From positions 1 to 64,000 of the forward strand of contig ML213545.1 in the NCBI GenBank assembly GCA_004369045.1: a DNA stretch of 64,000 nucleotides. Reading direction: 5' to 3'. Below are positions 11,021 to 21,896 of this stretch, one piece after another. Origin of the DNA: Heliocybe sulcata. Lineage: Eukaryota; Basidiomycota; Agaricomycetes; Gloeophyllales; Gloeophyllaceae. A program made the position numbers and the translations under genes. How positions within the stretch are numbered: position 1 is the first letter of the stretch; every line of letters starts with the position of its first letter. The notes below the pieces were generated by a model. It was not told where the DNA came from, made no database searches, and worked only from the letters and a program-made list of their open reading frames with translations.

Positions 11021-12725
11021 TTGAACAGGTCGATGCAAGGCCTCTGGTCGTCGCATCGGCGAAAGGTGAACTTGAACGCCGTACCCGTGTTTTCTGTGAG
11101 TAGCCCGCCAGCGGTAACACCATCCAAGGAGAATGCCGATGACGGCCAACTACCTTCAAATGGCGACGCTGAAACCCCCATGCCGAATCCCAGACCCGCA
11201 GCCGTACCCCCCGCTCCCGACCCGTCGACTTCAGTTACGAACAAACGGAAGACTCGCATGTCCAGTACAATCGAGTAACAAGCGCAGAAATCTCAATTCC
11301 GGCGTGGCATCTGGGAAGGACTCGTCCACGAGGCTCTCGGTTGTGTGGGATAGACGCATGTGTGGAGACGCTGCTCGAGTTAGTGGCGATCCCGCTGTGC
11401 TACCCGCTATGGCAGGAGTGAGTATCCGTCGTCTATATATCTGTCCTGCGCAATAACGTGTATGCAGGAACTGGGCGTGCCATTCATCAGCATCTCTGCG
11501 ACATCGGCTGTGTCGGGGATGTCAGGAGAGTCTGTAAAGACGCTGCGGCATACGTTCAAGGAAGCCAAGGTGTGTGTTACGGAAGTAAATTATTCGTCTC
11601 TCGTCTCTTACACCTTGGTACCGATTAGCTCTCTGTCTAGTTCATAGATGGCATCCGCCATCCCCCAAAAAAGCGAGAGTGCCCAGACCCATGACGACTT
11701 CTTCCTCCTGTCTCTCAAGCAAGTCCAGCTCTCATCCAAGTGTGAGGGCTTCGCGATGATCCAGACATCACCTGAGCGGAGGTCGGCACACTGCGGGCAC
11801 CAGAGACAAGCTCTAGATGGTCATCATGCAGCCGATAGGGAGGCCGGCGCGTGGGCATCGAGGCGGATGTGGCGTGACCGCCTGGATGCCGGAAGACCTT
11901 GCTTGCGAAGGCGGTGGCGAACGAGACCAGGGAGAACTTTATAGTGTAAAGGGACCGGAGCTGTTGAACAAGGTCAGCTCGATGTGATTCACCTTGTTTA
12001 ACTCCGGCTGACCGGCTATCTGCTTTAGTATGTCGGAGAGAGCGAGAGGGCTGTGAGGCAGGCTTCTACACGAGCACGGGCTTCAGCACCGCGCGTCGTC
12101 TTCTTCGACGAGATAGACGCGCTCGTCCCACGTCGTGATGCTCCACTGGTAAGGCGGTCCCTTTTGCTTCCTCTTGCCCAGCTAAACCCAGCGGCTTTCA
12201 GTCCGGATCCTCAGCGCATGCGTTCAGTACCACGCTCACCGAACTCGATGGCCTGGATTAGCGCAAGGCCGTGTACGTCCTCATCGCGACCAACAGCCTG
12301 GATATGATCGACGGCGCAATGTGCCGCCCAGGCTGGCTCGACAACCTCTTATACGTGGACCTGCCCTCCGCGGACGAGCGCATCGAGATCATGCGCACCG
12401 TCACGCGCAAGGTCTGAAGACGCGGTGATGCAAGTCGAGCAGCTAGTGAGGGAGACGGGGGTGGTGGCGCTGCGGAGGACGTCAGAGCGGTTGGAGGTTA
12501 TGGACGGGGAGGTAACGGAGGTGGTGAAGGAAGTGGCCTTTCAGGTGGATGATTTTATGAAGGCTGTGGACAAGATTGGGCCGAGTGTGAGTGCGGCGCA
12601 CAGGAGGAGGTATGCGGCGTTGAGAGATAGGTATGCGGGGTTGCCTGCGACGGGAGGCGGGAAGCGGGGGAGAACGATGAGCGGAGGCAGGGAGTTCTGT
12701 GATTTACTCATGCTGCGAGCAATCT
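11021..12725 (+). pseudogene. RIX7-like AAA ATPase, decayed left-arm copy
   Basis: The start reads SMQGLWSSHRRKVNLNAVPV, followed by the Pro-rich linker, as in the intact right-arm copy. Between CCGCTGTGCTACCC and GCTATGGCAGGAG near 11400 a deletion has removed the first Walker A motif. Later pieces correspond to ELGVPFISISATSAVSGMS, part of the second ATPase module ([19 protein letters not shown]) and the C-terminal KIGPSVSAAHRRRYAALRD. The pieces lie in different frames with several gaps, so it is a clear pseudogene. It converges on FunK1 copy B. Confidence 0.8.
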
Positions 12726-13152
12726 GATTACGAGTGTTACCTGATTAAACAAAACTATCTGAGGTCGACTATCGAACGCACTGGCCCGTGAGATTTTCAG
12801 ACTCTCTAGGCGTAGAAGAGGGTACAGTGTGTAATCTCATTCCTCAAATCCTGAAGTCGACCTCTGTCAGGCCTTGTGAGGATTCGCGCGGCGGGAATTA
12901 GAATAAATAAATGACATAAAAAATCAACCAATACTGGAGGGGCATGAGACAGAAGCATAGATGTACGATAAATCACGACTAGATAAATTTGAAGCGCCCC
13001 CTGGGAAGGAAGAATAAATAGACGATACAAAAATCCGAATCGACCTAGGGAGAAGGGAGAGACGCGCCCGCTACATGGAAGCATGAATCCACAAAGGATT
13101 CAAGGAGTGCGTGAAAGCACATACCACTGATACAACCTCCCGCAGGGCCTGC
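12726..13152. other. 3' flank shared by FunK1 copies
   Basis: No gene is seen. The sequence is a diverged copy of the FunK1 3' flank at 14520-14840 (same orientation) and at 21900-22430 (inverted). Shared landmarks are TGACATAAAAAATCAACC-type and ATCACGACTAGATA-type strings. It shows that the duplicated units extend several hundred bases beyond the FunK1 stop. Confidence 0.5.
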
Positions 13153-14146
13153 TCACTGATCGAGTATCTCCAGCCGAGCACTCGTAGCGTCACTGGTCCG
13201 AGACTTGCGCTGAGTGTTCCTCCGCTGCTCACTTCCTTCTGTGACGACGCGTTTGGAGGAGCTGCCCCCGGGCCGTCCCTCCTCGGAAACAAGCCCTTCT
13301 TGCCTGTCCGCGATCTCGTGACTCCAGTCCGGACTGGTGTACGCCTCCTTGAAGAGTTGGATAATGGCCTCCGAGGTCAAGAGCTTCTCGGCTTCTGCTT
13401 TCGCATCCAGGCGGCGCGTCTCACGGAGTGCCATGATGTGGTACGTGTCCCAGTCCTGGAAGAGGAAGAGGAGGGACTGCACCAGATCATTCAGCGGAGT
13501 CGCCGGATCACGAAAAATGATCGGTGGTGTCCCAGCGATACTGTTTGGTTTAATATAGTTGCCGTGCATTATTATCTTCAACTTTTCGTTCTCGCCAACG
13601 TAAGAGCCTTGGTCGTCGTCCCACCGAGACTCGTCAAAGACTGTCTTTAGCATGTTCGCCAGACGCATTCCCGATAGAGAAGAGGGGATGAATTTTAGGG
13701 CCGTATAGAGAAGAGTCCAGAAAGAAGACTGGAGATCGTCCTGGAGCGTGTGCGCCTTGTATGGGTTTATAAGGAGCTGATAAGAGAGAAACTGCCAGGT
13801 TCCCTAATGTCCAAACGTCCTTTAGCATGATAACGAGAACATGTGCTATGCTCGCTTACCGTCCGACCTCGGCGACGCGCACCCTCGGTGTCAAGGGTCT
13901 CAACCCGTCTGCACTGGTCCCAGTTAATTAAGATGCCATGGACGTCCCCGTTTCCGTGCGGTACGAATAAAATATTGCGCGGACTGAAGTCTCTGTCTAG
14001 CATACCTACTTTGCTGTACGCTTCACAGTGGGTTCAAAATGGCTGCGTAAGCAAGTTGCGGCATTTAGCAAGGAAAAGGTCGACGTACCGATCAGTACAT
14101 CATGCATAATCTTGACAATCGCGCACTGCGAGTGCGAGGCCGACAT
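13153..14146 (-). pseudogene. Mini-FunK1 copy B
   Basis: The ATG at 14146 opens MSASHSQCAIVKIMHD, a fusion of the first six residues of the long FunK1 to its C-lobe. Downstream are MLDRDFSPRNILF (the HRD motif reads DRD), INWDQCRRVET, then the 56-nt intron and GTWQFLSYQLL, HTLQDDLQSSFWTLL and KLLTSEAIIQLFKEAY. The last exon is open to the stop at 13153. The first intron has GTACGT, but the acceptor used by the other copies reads TTTTGAA instead of TTTTTAG or GTTCAG, so splicing into frame seems lost. It therefore looks like a pseudogene that kept a long open frame. A CATATAAA box lies at 14198-14191. Confidence 0.7.
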
Positions 14147-14842
14147 GTTAGTAGACGTGGAGATGAGGATGTATCGACACCGTTACCCTGTTTTATATGC
14201 AGCTAGTATTTCTATTTGGCTGCAGCCCTGCGACTTGAGTCATGCTGTGTCAATTTGCGGGAAGGTTGCGGGAAGGAACAAGGGAAGAGGACGCGACAGT
14301 CACGTGCATCAGCGATGGCAGTGCGGTTCGCACGTGTGGCACGCATGTTGCGTCGGTATCGATTCGTGCGCGGTTCAGAGCCGATGGATGATCGAACAGA
14401 ACTCACTGAGGTCCGACTATCAGTATACGAACACGCCCGTAGAATTTCCAAACTGCAGGGACCAAGAGGAGCAGTGTATAATCCGATTCCTCAAATCATG
14501 AAGTCGACCTTGAGCTTGAGGCTTGAGCTTGACGATTCGCACCGCGGGACATTAAAATAAATAAATGACATTAAACATCAACCAATACTGTACGGACTGA
14601 GGGGCATGAGATACACAGAAGCATAGCTGTACGATAGATCACGACTAGATATCTTAAACCTAAAGCGCCCCGGCGCGGGGGAAGAATCGATAAATGATAC
14701 GGAAATCGGAAGCAACCTGAAGAGAACGCATAGACGCGCGCGCTACAGGGAAGCATAAACATATACAATGAACTCGAGAAGTGCGTGAAAGCACGAAGCA
14801 CTAATAGAACCTTCCACTAATAGAACCTTCCGCAGGGCCTAT
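14147..14842. other. Promoter of copy B and 3' flank of copy C
   Basis: No gene is seen. The left part holds the copy B promoter, with GATGCACGTGACTGTCGCG (minus strand) around 14310-14292 and a TATA-like box. The right part is the conserved FunK1 3' flank. B and C are therefore tandem, same-strand copies about 1.7 kb apart. Confidence 0.5.
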
Positions 14843-15837
14843 TTACTCATCGAGCATCTCCAGCCGAGAACTCGTAGCGTCGCCGCTCTGAGACTTGCGT
14901 TGAGTCTTCCTCCGCTGCTCGCTTGTTTCAAGTTTTGCAATTGCGCGTTTGGAGGAGCTGCCCCCGGGCCGTCCCTCCTTGGGAACAAACCCTTCTTTCC
15001 TGTCCGCAATCTCGTGACTCCAGTCCGGATCGATGTATGCATCCTTGAAGAGTTTGATAATGGCCTCCGAGGTCAAGAGCTTCTCGGATTCGGATCTGGC
15101 AATATCTGAAAGGTCCCCATCGACGTCATTAATGCACATGTCCCAATAACGAAAGAGGCGGCGGAGGGAATGCAACAACTTGTTCAGCGGAGTTGCCGGA
15201 TGATTAAAGATAATCGGAGTGTGCCCAGCAATACCATTCTGCAGAATATAGTTGCCTTTGCTTATGATCATATATTTCTGGCTCCCGCCGACGTAATAAC
15301 CCAAATCGTCGTCCCATCGAGCCTCATCGAAGACTTTTGACAGCATATTCGCCAACGGCATTCCCGATAGAGAGGAGGGGATGATCCGTAGAGCCGTATG
15401 GAGAAGAGTCCAGAAAAAAGACTGGAGATCATCCTGGAGCGTGTGTGGCTTGCCTGGGGTCATGAGGAGCCAATGAGAGATAAACTGCCAGGTTCCCTTG
15501 ATGTTCAGTCGTCCTTGAGCATGGTACCGCAAACATGTGCTATGCTCGCTTACCGTCCGTCCTCGGAGGCATGCACCCTCGCTGTTCAGGGTCTCAACCC
15601 GTCTGCACAGGTCCCAATCAATCAAGATGCCACGGACGTCCCGGTTTCCGTGCGTTACGAATAAAATGTTGCACGGACCGAAGTCTCTGTCTAGCATACC
15701 CACTTTGCTGTACGCTCCGCAGTGGGCTAAAAATAGCTGAGTAAGCAAGGTGCATGCAGCAGGGAAAAGGGCGATGTACCGATCAGTGCATCATGCATAA
15801 TCTTGACAATTGCGCACTGAGAGTGCGAGGCGGACAT
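14843..15837 (-). CDS. Mini-FunK1 copy C, open, 294 aa
   Basis: Three exons (15837-15780, 15726-15554, 15496-14843) give exactly 295 codons. The protein starts MSASHSQCAIVKIMHDAL and keeps only the kinase C-lobe: MLDRDFGPCNILF (catalytic loop with DRD in place of HRD), LIDWDLCRRVET (metal-binding Asp region), GTWQFISHWLL, HTLQDDLQSFFWTLL and KLLTSEAIIKLFKDAY. The N-lobe with the ATP-binding loop and Lys is absent, so catalysis is unlikely. If expressed, it could be a pseudokinase-like fragment (inference). All splice sites are canonical and a TATATAA box lies 47 nt upstream of the ATG. It is head to head with copy D. FunK1 kinases are expanded in Agaricomycetes and their substrates are mostly unknown. 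Confidence 0.65.
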
Positions 15838-15883
15838 GTTAGGAGACGTGCAAATGAGGATGTATCGATACCCTTACCCTGCC

Positions 15884-16157
15884 TTATATATACAGTTGGT
15901 TTTTTTAATTGCTTGCAGCTCTGCGAATCGAGTCACCTCAGACTTGCCAGTGTTAAGTTGTGGCAAGAACCAAGAGAAGACGCGATAGTCACGTGCATCA
16001 GCGATGCGGGGCCGCGAGGCGCATCCGCACTGCCACCGCTGATGCACGTGATCGCCACGTTCTCGTGCCTTGTTTCTTCCCGCAAATTGCCAAGGCTAGT
16101 CTTGAGGTGACTCGTGTCGCAGGACCACCGGCAGCTACAAATGCTAACTGTATATAA
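15884..16157. promoter_or_regulatory. Palindromic bidirectional promoter between FunK1 C and D
   Basis: Copies C and D start head to head. TATATAA boxes lie at 15890-15884 (minus) and 16151-16157 (plus), each about 47 nt from its ATG. Between them is a perfect 14-nt inverted repeat, CACGTGCATCAGCG at 15990-16003 and CGCTGATGCACGTG at 16037-16050. Each half includes the CACGTG hexamer, also found upstream of copies B and E. The palindrome centre of the whole block falls here, near 16020. Confidence 0.7.
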
Positions 16158-16203
16158 GACCGGGTGACGGTGTCGACACATTCTCATCATCGCATCTATC
16201 AAC

Positions 16204-17175
16204 ATGTCGGCCTTGCGCGCCCAGTGCGACATTGTCAAGATCATCCATGACACACTCGTCGGTACATCAGTACTCAGTCTTTGTCGTTCCAGGCTGCACC
16301 TTACTGATGAAGCTACGTTCGGATTGTACAGAAGCCTACGACAGAGCAGCTGTGCGACACAGAGACCTGCGTACTAGTGCGCAGAACAGCTTATTCGTAG
16401 CTCGCGAGAGCGGCGGTGCCCATGGCACCTTAACTGCCTGGGACCTGTCCCTGCGAGGTCGGACGGTAAGCGATCATAGCACATGTTCGCGTTATCACGC
16501 TCAAGGACGCTTGGACATTAGAGAACCTGGCAGTTTGTCTCTTATCAGCTCCTCATAAACCCAAGCAAGACGCACACGCTCCAGGACGATCTCCAGTCTT
16601 CTTTCTGGACTCTTCTCTATACGGCCCTAAAATTCATCCCCTCTTCTCTATCGGGAATGCGTCTGGCGAACATGCTAAAGACAGTCTTTGACGAGTCTCG
16701 GTGGGACGACGGCCGACGCTCTTATGTTGGCGGGAACGAAAAGTTGAAGATAATAATGTACGGCACCTATATTAAACCAAACAGTATCGCTGGGACACCG
16801 CCGATTACTTTTCGTGATCCGGAGACTCCATTGAATAATCTGGTGCAGGCCCTCTTCGCCCTCCACCACGATTGGGACATATACAGTAATCCGATGAACA
16901 ACGAGAGGTACCGTTTAGCTGCAAAGCCGGAAGCGGAAAAGCTCTTGAACTCGGAGGCCAACATCAAACTCTTCGAGTATGCATACAGCGATCCGGAATG
17001 GAGTCACAAGATCCCGGACAGTCGAGAAGGGTTGTTCCCAGCAATGGACGTGGCCGCTGCTCCGAATGCACTAGCTCAGAAGAGGGCGAGCAGCGAAGGA
17101 AGACTCAGCACAAGTCCCAGCCCAGCGACACCACTGGCACTAGCTCGCGGCTGGAGATGCTCAATGAGTAAGTAG
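16204..17175 (+). pseudogene. Mini-FunK1 copy D
   Basis: The ATG at 16204 opens MSALRAQCDIVKIIHDTLVG, the same internal fusion as copies B and C. The catalytic region is worn: RHRDLRTSAQNSLF keeps HRD, but the DWD motif reads AWDL and the RRVETLNTEG segment is missing. After the 56-nt class intron beginning near 16468 the frame gives HTLQDDLQSSFWTLL, MRLANMLKTVFDESRWDD and KLLNSEANIKLFEYAY. Near 17050-17100 the frame shifts relative to the other copies: the expected end SSRLEMLNE lies in another frame. I call it a pseudogene. The segment from its last exon through 18045 is a direct repeat of copy A and its flank. Confidence 0.7.
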
Positions 17176-17598
17176 GCCCTACGGAAGGTAGTATTAGTGC
17201 TCGGTGCCTTCATGCACTGCTCGAATCTGTTGTATATTTATGCTTCTATTAATCTCATGCATCTCAGTCCGTTCGGTATTGGCTAATGTTAATGTTACTT
17301 ATTTGTGCCTCCTCTCCACGGCGCGAATCGTAGCTGTAACAGACATTCACACAGAGCCGCGTCCTGCTTCCATCTGGCCATGGTACGTCCATATTTTGGA
17401 TCGCATATACGTGCAGTTCGTCTATTGATGATATTCAGCCTCAGTGGGTTTCAGTACACCGTATGCATGCATCTTGGGCCGCGGGCGTGAAGGGCATCAC
17501 CTCTGAACCGTGTCCCCATGGATATCGACGCATCATCGCAGTTGGATTACTCACTACCTATATCACACAACTTCCTACCTCCGCTCAGCATTCTTACC
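17176..17598. other. 3' flank of FunK1 D, direct repeat of 5423-5800
   Basis: No gene is seen. It aligns in the same orientation with the flank behind FunK1 copy A, including TAATGTTACTTATTTG-like and ATCACACAACTT-like strings. This shows that the A and D units are direct duplicates. Confidence 0.5.
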
Positions 17599-18055
17599 TT
17601 ACTTCCTGCTTCCCGTCACAGGGAAACCCGCATACTTATCTCTCAGCCCACGTATCTCCTCCTCTGCGCCACACTCACCCTCGACCAAATCTTCTCCACC
17701 GCCTTCACAAATCATCCACCTCAACCGCCACCTCCCCTCCCATCTCCTCCAACTGCCCCAACACCCTCCGCAGCGCCCCCACCCCGACCTCCCTCGCAAT
17801 CGCCGCCAGATCAGCGCCGCTGTACCCCTCGCATCGTTCCCTAACAAGCTGTTCAGTCTGCGCCAGTGCGTCTGCAGCGCCGAGCGGCACCTTGCGCACG
17901 ACGGTGCGCATGATCTCGACGCGGGTGTCGCGGAGGGCAAACCGACGTACAAGAGCCTGTCAAGCCTTCCTGGGCGGCACGTTGCGGAGTCGATCATATC
18001 GGGGTGGTTCGTCACGGCGAGGACGTACACGCCCTCGTAAGCTTCCCACAATGCG
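17599..18055 (-). pseudogene. RIX7-like 3' fragment (unit D)
   Basis: The minus strand begins [20 protein letters not shown], followed by [15 protein letters not shown], and ends [13 protein letters not shown]. This is the end of the second ATPase module and the C-terminus of the RIX7-like protein. At least one frame change follows LYVGLPS, since the later residues are correct only in another frame. It ends abruptly at about 18050, next to a FunK1 fragment. Confidence 0.7.
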
Positions 18056-18075
18056 AAGTGGGATCGCATTTTTGG

Positions 18076-18220
18076 CTGCACGTCGGCGGGACCCAGAAAC
18101 TGATCATGATGAACCGTGGTGACTATCTCAAGCGGGGCACCATCAAGTGGAAGCCTGAGATGGTCTTCGATCCCTCCCCTGCGTGTTCCATGTTTGGTAC
18201 CTGGGCACTAACTGCATGAC
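18076..18220 (+). pseudogene. FunK1 fragment F
   Basis: A short open stretch reads [20 protein letters not shown], then [12 protein letters not shown]. It corres­ponds to the VGGNEKLKIIMHGNYI segment of the other FunK1 copies. About 45 codons remain. It abuts the RIX7 fragment and appears to be a separate, more diverged insertion or duplication scar. Confidence 0.55.
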
Positions 18221-19340
18221 CCCCAGCGAGTGGCGTTTGGATATGAAACCGGAAGCATAGCTTTTGCGTGGACTTCCGGTTCTTTCATCACGAAAGGTTA
18301 GCTATCGACTTTAGTCGGGCTATACGGGCAGAAGCCGGTATTGATACATTTTTGGGCACTATAAGGTGATCATAACGGCGACAACAAGTACCTCGTGAAC
18401 GATGCGCCATCTTCAAGTTATTTTCCTTGTATTCCACGTCCCGGACAAGTATCACAATCCCGCGGACACGCTCGAGGGTAGGACGGCCACGGAGCGCAAG
18501 ATCTCTACTAATGGAATATTGGAAACGGCGAATGAAAGCGAGCATGGGGGCATAAGTCCTTGTATTCAGAAAAGCGGGCACGCGAGCACTGTCCGCGTAG
18601 ACTGCGTGGCATTCGTGTATGACTCATGTCTACAGTAGGAATCCAATAGGTATCTCAGCTCCCGATACCTGTAGTGCGGGCCCGTTCTACATGAATTTAT
18701 TTGTAGAACGCCACACGGGAAGCAAGCTGTAAGGGCACTCCTCTGCTGGGGTAGATTCCATGAGGGTGGCATGTTCCATATGCTGCAGCGTCGCCGCATG
18801 TGCTGCTTTGCTATATCAAAGGCGTCAGGCGGAAACGGAATTTCCGGCCTGGAAGTTCGAAGCGTCGAGATTGCTCCCCGTCGGGCTCGACGGCCTCTGG
18901 AAGTGATACGCGAAGAAGAATGGAATACGGCCTTAGCACAAGGAAAATATAATGGACGTACATTCGAATTTGTTTCAACAAAGGGACTCATGAAAACCGA
19001 AGGGATTTGTGGGCGCTGGTATGCAGGCGAAATGAATTTCGTTTGCCGTCGTCCCCGGCATTCACGCCCGTTGCGACCCAGAACGCAAGTTGCACGACAA
19101 GAGAATCAATAACGTGTTGTATTATGCTTGCGATCTAGCCGCCCTTGTTGCTTGTCTGGCAGGAGAAGGAAAGCAGTGGTGAATTTGGGACGCCACACCG
19201 GCAGAATCCTGGAGAAGAACCATGCACGTGACCGTCGCGTCTTGTTCCCTTGTTTCTCGCCACAACCTGACACGGCAAGTCTGCGGTGACTCGCATCGCA
19301 GGGCCAACGTGAATTGCACATAATAATACCGCGCCGTACG
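18221..19340. other. Spacer upstream of FunK1 E
   Basis: No gene is supported. A plus-strand frame at 18771-19112 (113 codons) has no recognisable domain. The last 150 bases form the copy E promoter, containing ATGCACGTGACCGTCGCG near 19212. Confidence 0.4.
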
Positions 19341-19347
19341 TATATAA
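19341..19347 (+). promoter_or_regulatory. TATA box of FunK1 E
   Basis: TATATAA lies 47 nt before the ATG at 19394. The same box and spacing occur upstream of copies C and D, and the CACGTG-containing element lies about 120 nt further upstream. Confidence 0.6.
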
Positions 19348-19393
19348 GCCAGGGTGAGGGTGTCCATACGTCCCCATCATCACCTCTACTAAT

Positions 19394-21896
19394 ATGTCGG
19401 CCTCACACTCTGGCTCTGCCTCTTCGCCCATCAAGGGTACTCGAGCTGGTTACCAAGAACACGCTCAGAAGAAACGAGAACACGTTGACCAGGAGCATCT
19501 TAAGATTGCTCGGGAAATGTCTGGATACTTCGTCGGCCCTATGCCCGTCGAGGACTTTCTCGCCGAGTTCACTCCTTCCTCAGCTCTTCCTGAACACGGA
19601 TCAGCGTTCAAGGATGCTTTTAAGCCCATGGCTGATGTTACTGGGTCCTCGAATGCGTCGAAGACGCCAGCTCAGGGCAAGGCGCAGGGTGGCGCCAAGG
19701 CTGGAGGCACGTCCTCTGAAAGTCGCCACGACGACTCCACTGCCGCGACCATATCTGGAGGCAAGCGTAAGCAACGCAAGGAGTATGCTATGTATCCGCA
19801 ATTTGTGAGTTGCTTCTGGCCATGTTTACATCTTCACAAGCTGTCGTCTGATCGTCGCCGTAGATAAAGAGTATCAACGACGCGTCGCTATGTCCAGGCC
19901 TGAAATTTGTGGACACCTCTAACAAGCCCGATAAAAGTGTTCCCGAGGACGTGAAACCAGACATAAGTGTCTACCCTCAGAACTCCAAGCTCACTACGAC
20001 ATCCTGGAAACATGTCGAGCTCGCTATCGAGCTCAAGGCCACCAGTGCACAAGATCCTTTCGTAGACCCTAAAGTTAAGGCATCTGACGCGAGCGAAAAG
20101 CAGTCCCCCGTCCCTCCTCAGTCCTCGGAGATGTCGGAAGAGTCTACTGAGAGGCGCTTCGACTCTCTGACCCTCCAACGCTCGGAGACTTATTCCCAGG
20201 AGGGCGGCAGAAAGACGCCATACGAGTTTGAGAGGGGCAGCGATGAAGCTATTAGAATCAGAGGCCAACTGGCAGACTACGCAACGCTCCAGTGGCAGCA
20301 TCAATTTCGTCTTTTCCTTTTCCAAGTCATCATCTTCGGCGACTTGGCCCGACTGCTTCGCTATGATCGGACGGCTGTCGTTGTCACAGATGCGTTCAAG
20401 TATCAAGAGACCCCCTACTTGGCACAGTTCTTATCCCGCTTCAATCAAATGACCGGGGCTCAGCGCGGAAATGATCCCACTGTCACTCGCGCCTCCACTC
20501 AGGAACGCGACCTGGCGGTGGAGATCTTGCGCGCCTACAAAGATCACGTCGACAAAAAGAACATGTGGAAAGTGGAAGTACATGATCAAGCCGGCGTCAA
20601 GAATCTGATCATTTCCAAGCCTACCTTCCGCTCCCCTGCAACTACCGGTCGAGCCACTCGATGCTATGTTGCAGCCGATTTGGCTGAGCGTAAACCCGTC
20701 TTTCTCAAGGACTCTTGGCGCTATGTTGTAGACGGCATGGAGCGTGAAGGAGATATCTATGAGCGCTTGCACAGCAATCACGTTTCCAATATCTCCAAAG
20801 TGCTCTACCACGGCGACCTGCTCGATACTACGAAAGGCGATCGTCAGTCCACGATCAGCGCAGAGCTGGCCAAGAAGCCATGGGCAATGAAGACGAGGAC
20901 GCTTGACAAACATCAACATTATCGTATAGTGCTGGATGTGGTCGGCCGCAGGCTGAATCAAGCACCGAGTTCCTGGGCGATTGTGAAGATCATCCATGAT
21001 GCCCTCGTCGGTACGTCTGTCTTTGCCACGTTATGCGGACCCTCACTTAAACAGCTACGTTCAGCCCATTGGGAGGCCTACAGCCAAGCAGGGGTGCTTC
21101 ATCGGGACCTGAGTCCGCATAACATCTTATTCATAGACAATGGGAGCGGGGACGTCCATGGCATCTTGATTGACTGGGACCTGGGCCGACGGGTTGAGAC
21201 CCTGAACACCGAGGGTGCGCGTCTCCGAGGTTGGACGGTGAGCGAGCATAGCATATGGTTGCGGTATTCCGCTCAAGGCCGTTTGGACATTAGGGAACCT
21301 GGCAGTTCGTCTCTCATTGGCTACTCAGGGCGTTCTGGACTCTCCTCCATACGGCCCTGAATATCATCCCGTGTTCTCTATCTGGAATAACTCTGGCGAA
21401 CATGCTAAAGACAGTCTTCGACGAGGCTCGGTGGGACGAGGTTCTGGGTTGTTACCTTGGCGGGAACGAAAAATTGAACATAATAATGCACGGTCACTAT
21501 ATTCTCCCATACTCTGCAACTGAACGAGCTCAAATTACCTTTCATGATCTGGCGACTCCACTGAATGATCTGGTGCAGTCCCTCCTCTTTCTCTTCCAGG
21601 ACTGGGACACGTACCACAACATGGCGCTCCGTGAGACGCGCCGCCTGGGTGCGAAAGCAGAAGCCGAGAAGCTCTTGACCTCTGAGGCAATCATCCAACT
21701 CTTCAAGGACGCATACACCAATCCAGCCTGGAGTCACAAGATCGCGGACAGGAGAGAAGGGCTTGTTCCAGAGGAGAGACGGGGCAGCTCCTCCAAGCGT
21801 GCCATCGCAGAAACAAACGAGGAGCAGAGGAAGACTCAGCGCAAGTCTCAGACTGGCGACGCTACGAGTTCTCGGCTGAAGATACTCGAGGAGTAA
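19394..21896 (+). CDS. FunK1 fungal-type protein kinase, long copy E, 777 aa
   Basis: Four exons splice to exactly 778 codons; introns are 19805-19863, 21011-21064 and 21238-21293. The N-terminal 200 residues are low-complexity and Ser/Thr-rich. The kinase region carries GVLHRDLSPHNILFI (HRD catalytic loop with the downstream Asn), ILIDWDLGRRVETLNTEG (the DFG-position Asp in the FunK1 form DWD) and GTWQFVSHWLL. The family block HTLQDDLxS, present in copies A-D, is missing here through an in-frame loss of about 16 residues, so activity is uncertain. The tail is Lys/Ser-rich. This is the only copy with the N-terminal domain and the N-lobe. It converges on the complete RIX7 gene. FunK1 kinases are related to fungal choline-kinase-like folds and expanded in mushrooms; the targets are unknown. 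Confidence 0.85.

Larger units (their letters stand above)
6013..16020. repeat. Left arm of large imperfect palindrome
   Basis: Read from the centre outward, the arm holds FunK1 copy C, FunK1 copy B, a decayed RIX7 copy, a conserved remnant, the FAD monooxygenase and the P450. The right arm has the same order in mirror image. Homology at the outer end starts at about 6013, where CTATACAGCA matches the reverse complement near 26243. Arms differ by point changes and by large deletions, so the duplication is not recent. Confidence 0.75.

Noticed and set aside
12425-12727. 100-codon frame at the end of the left RIX7 copy considered as a separate gene
   Set aside because: It matches the C-terminal residues of the intact RIX7-like protein and is part of the pseudogene.
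18771-19112. Plus-strand frame of 113 codons upstream of FunK1 E
   Set aside because: No recognisable motif and no conservation in the other duplicated units.
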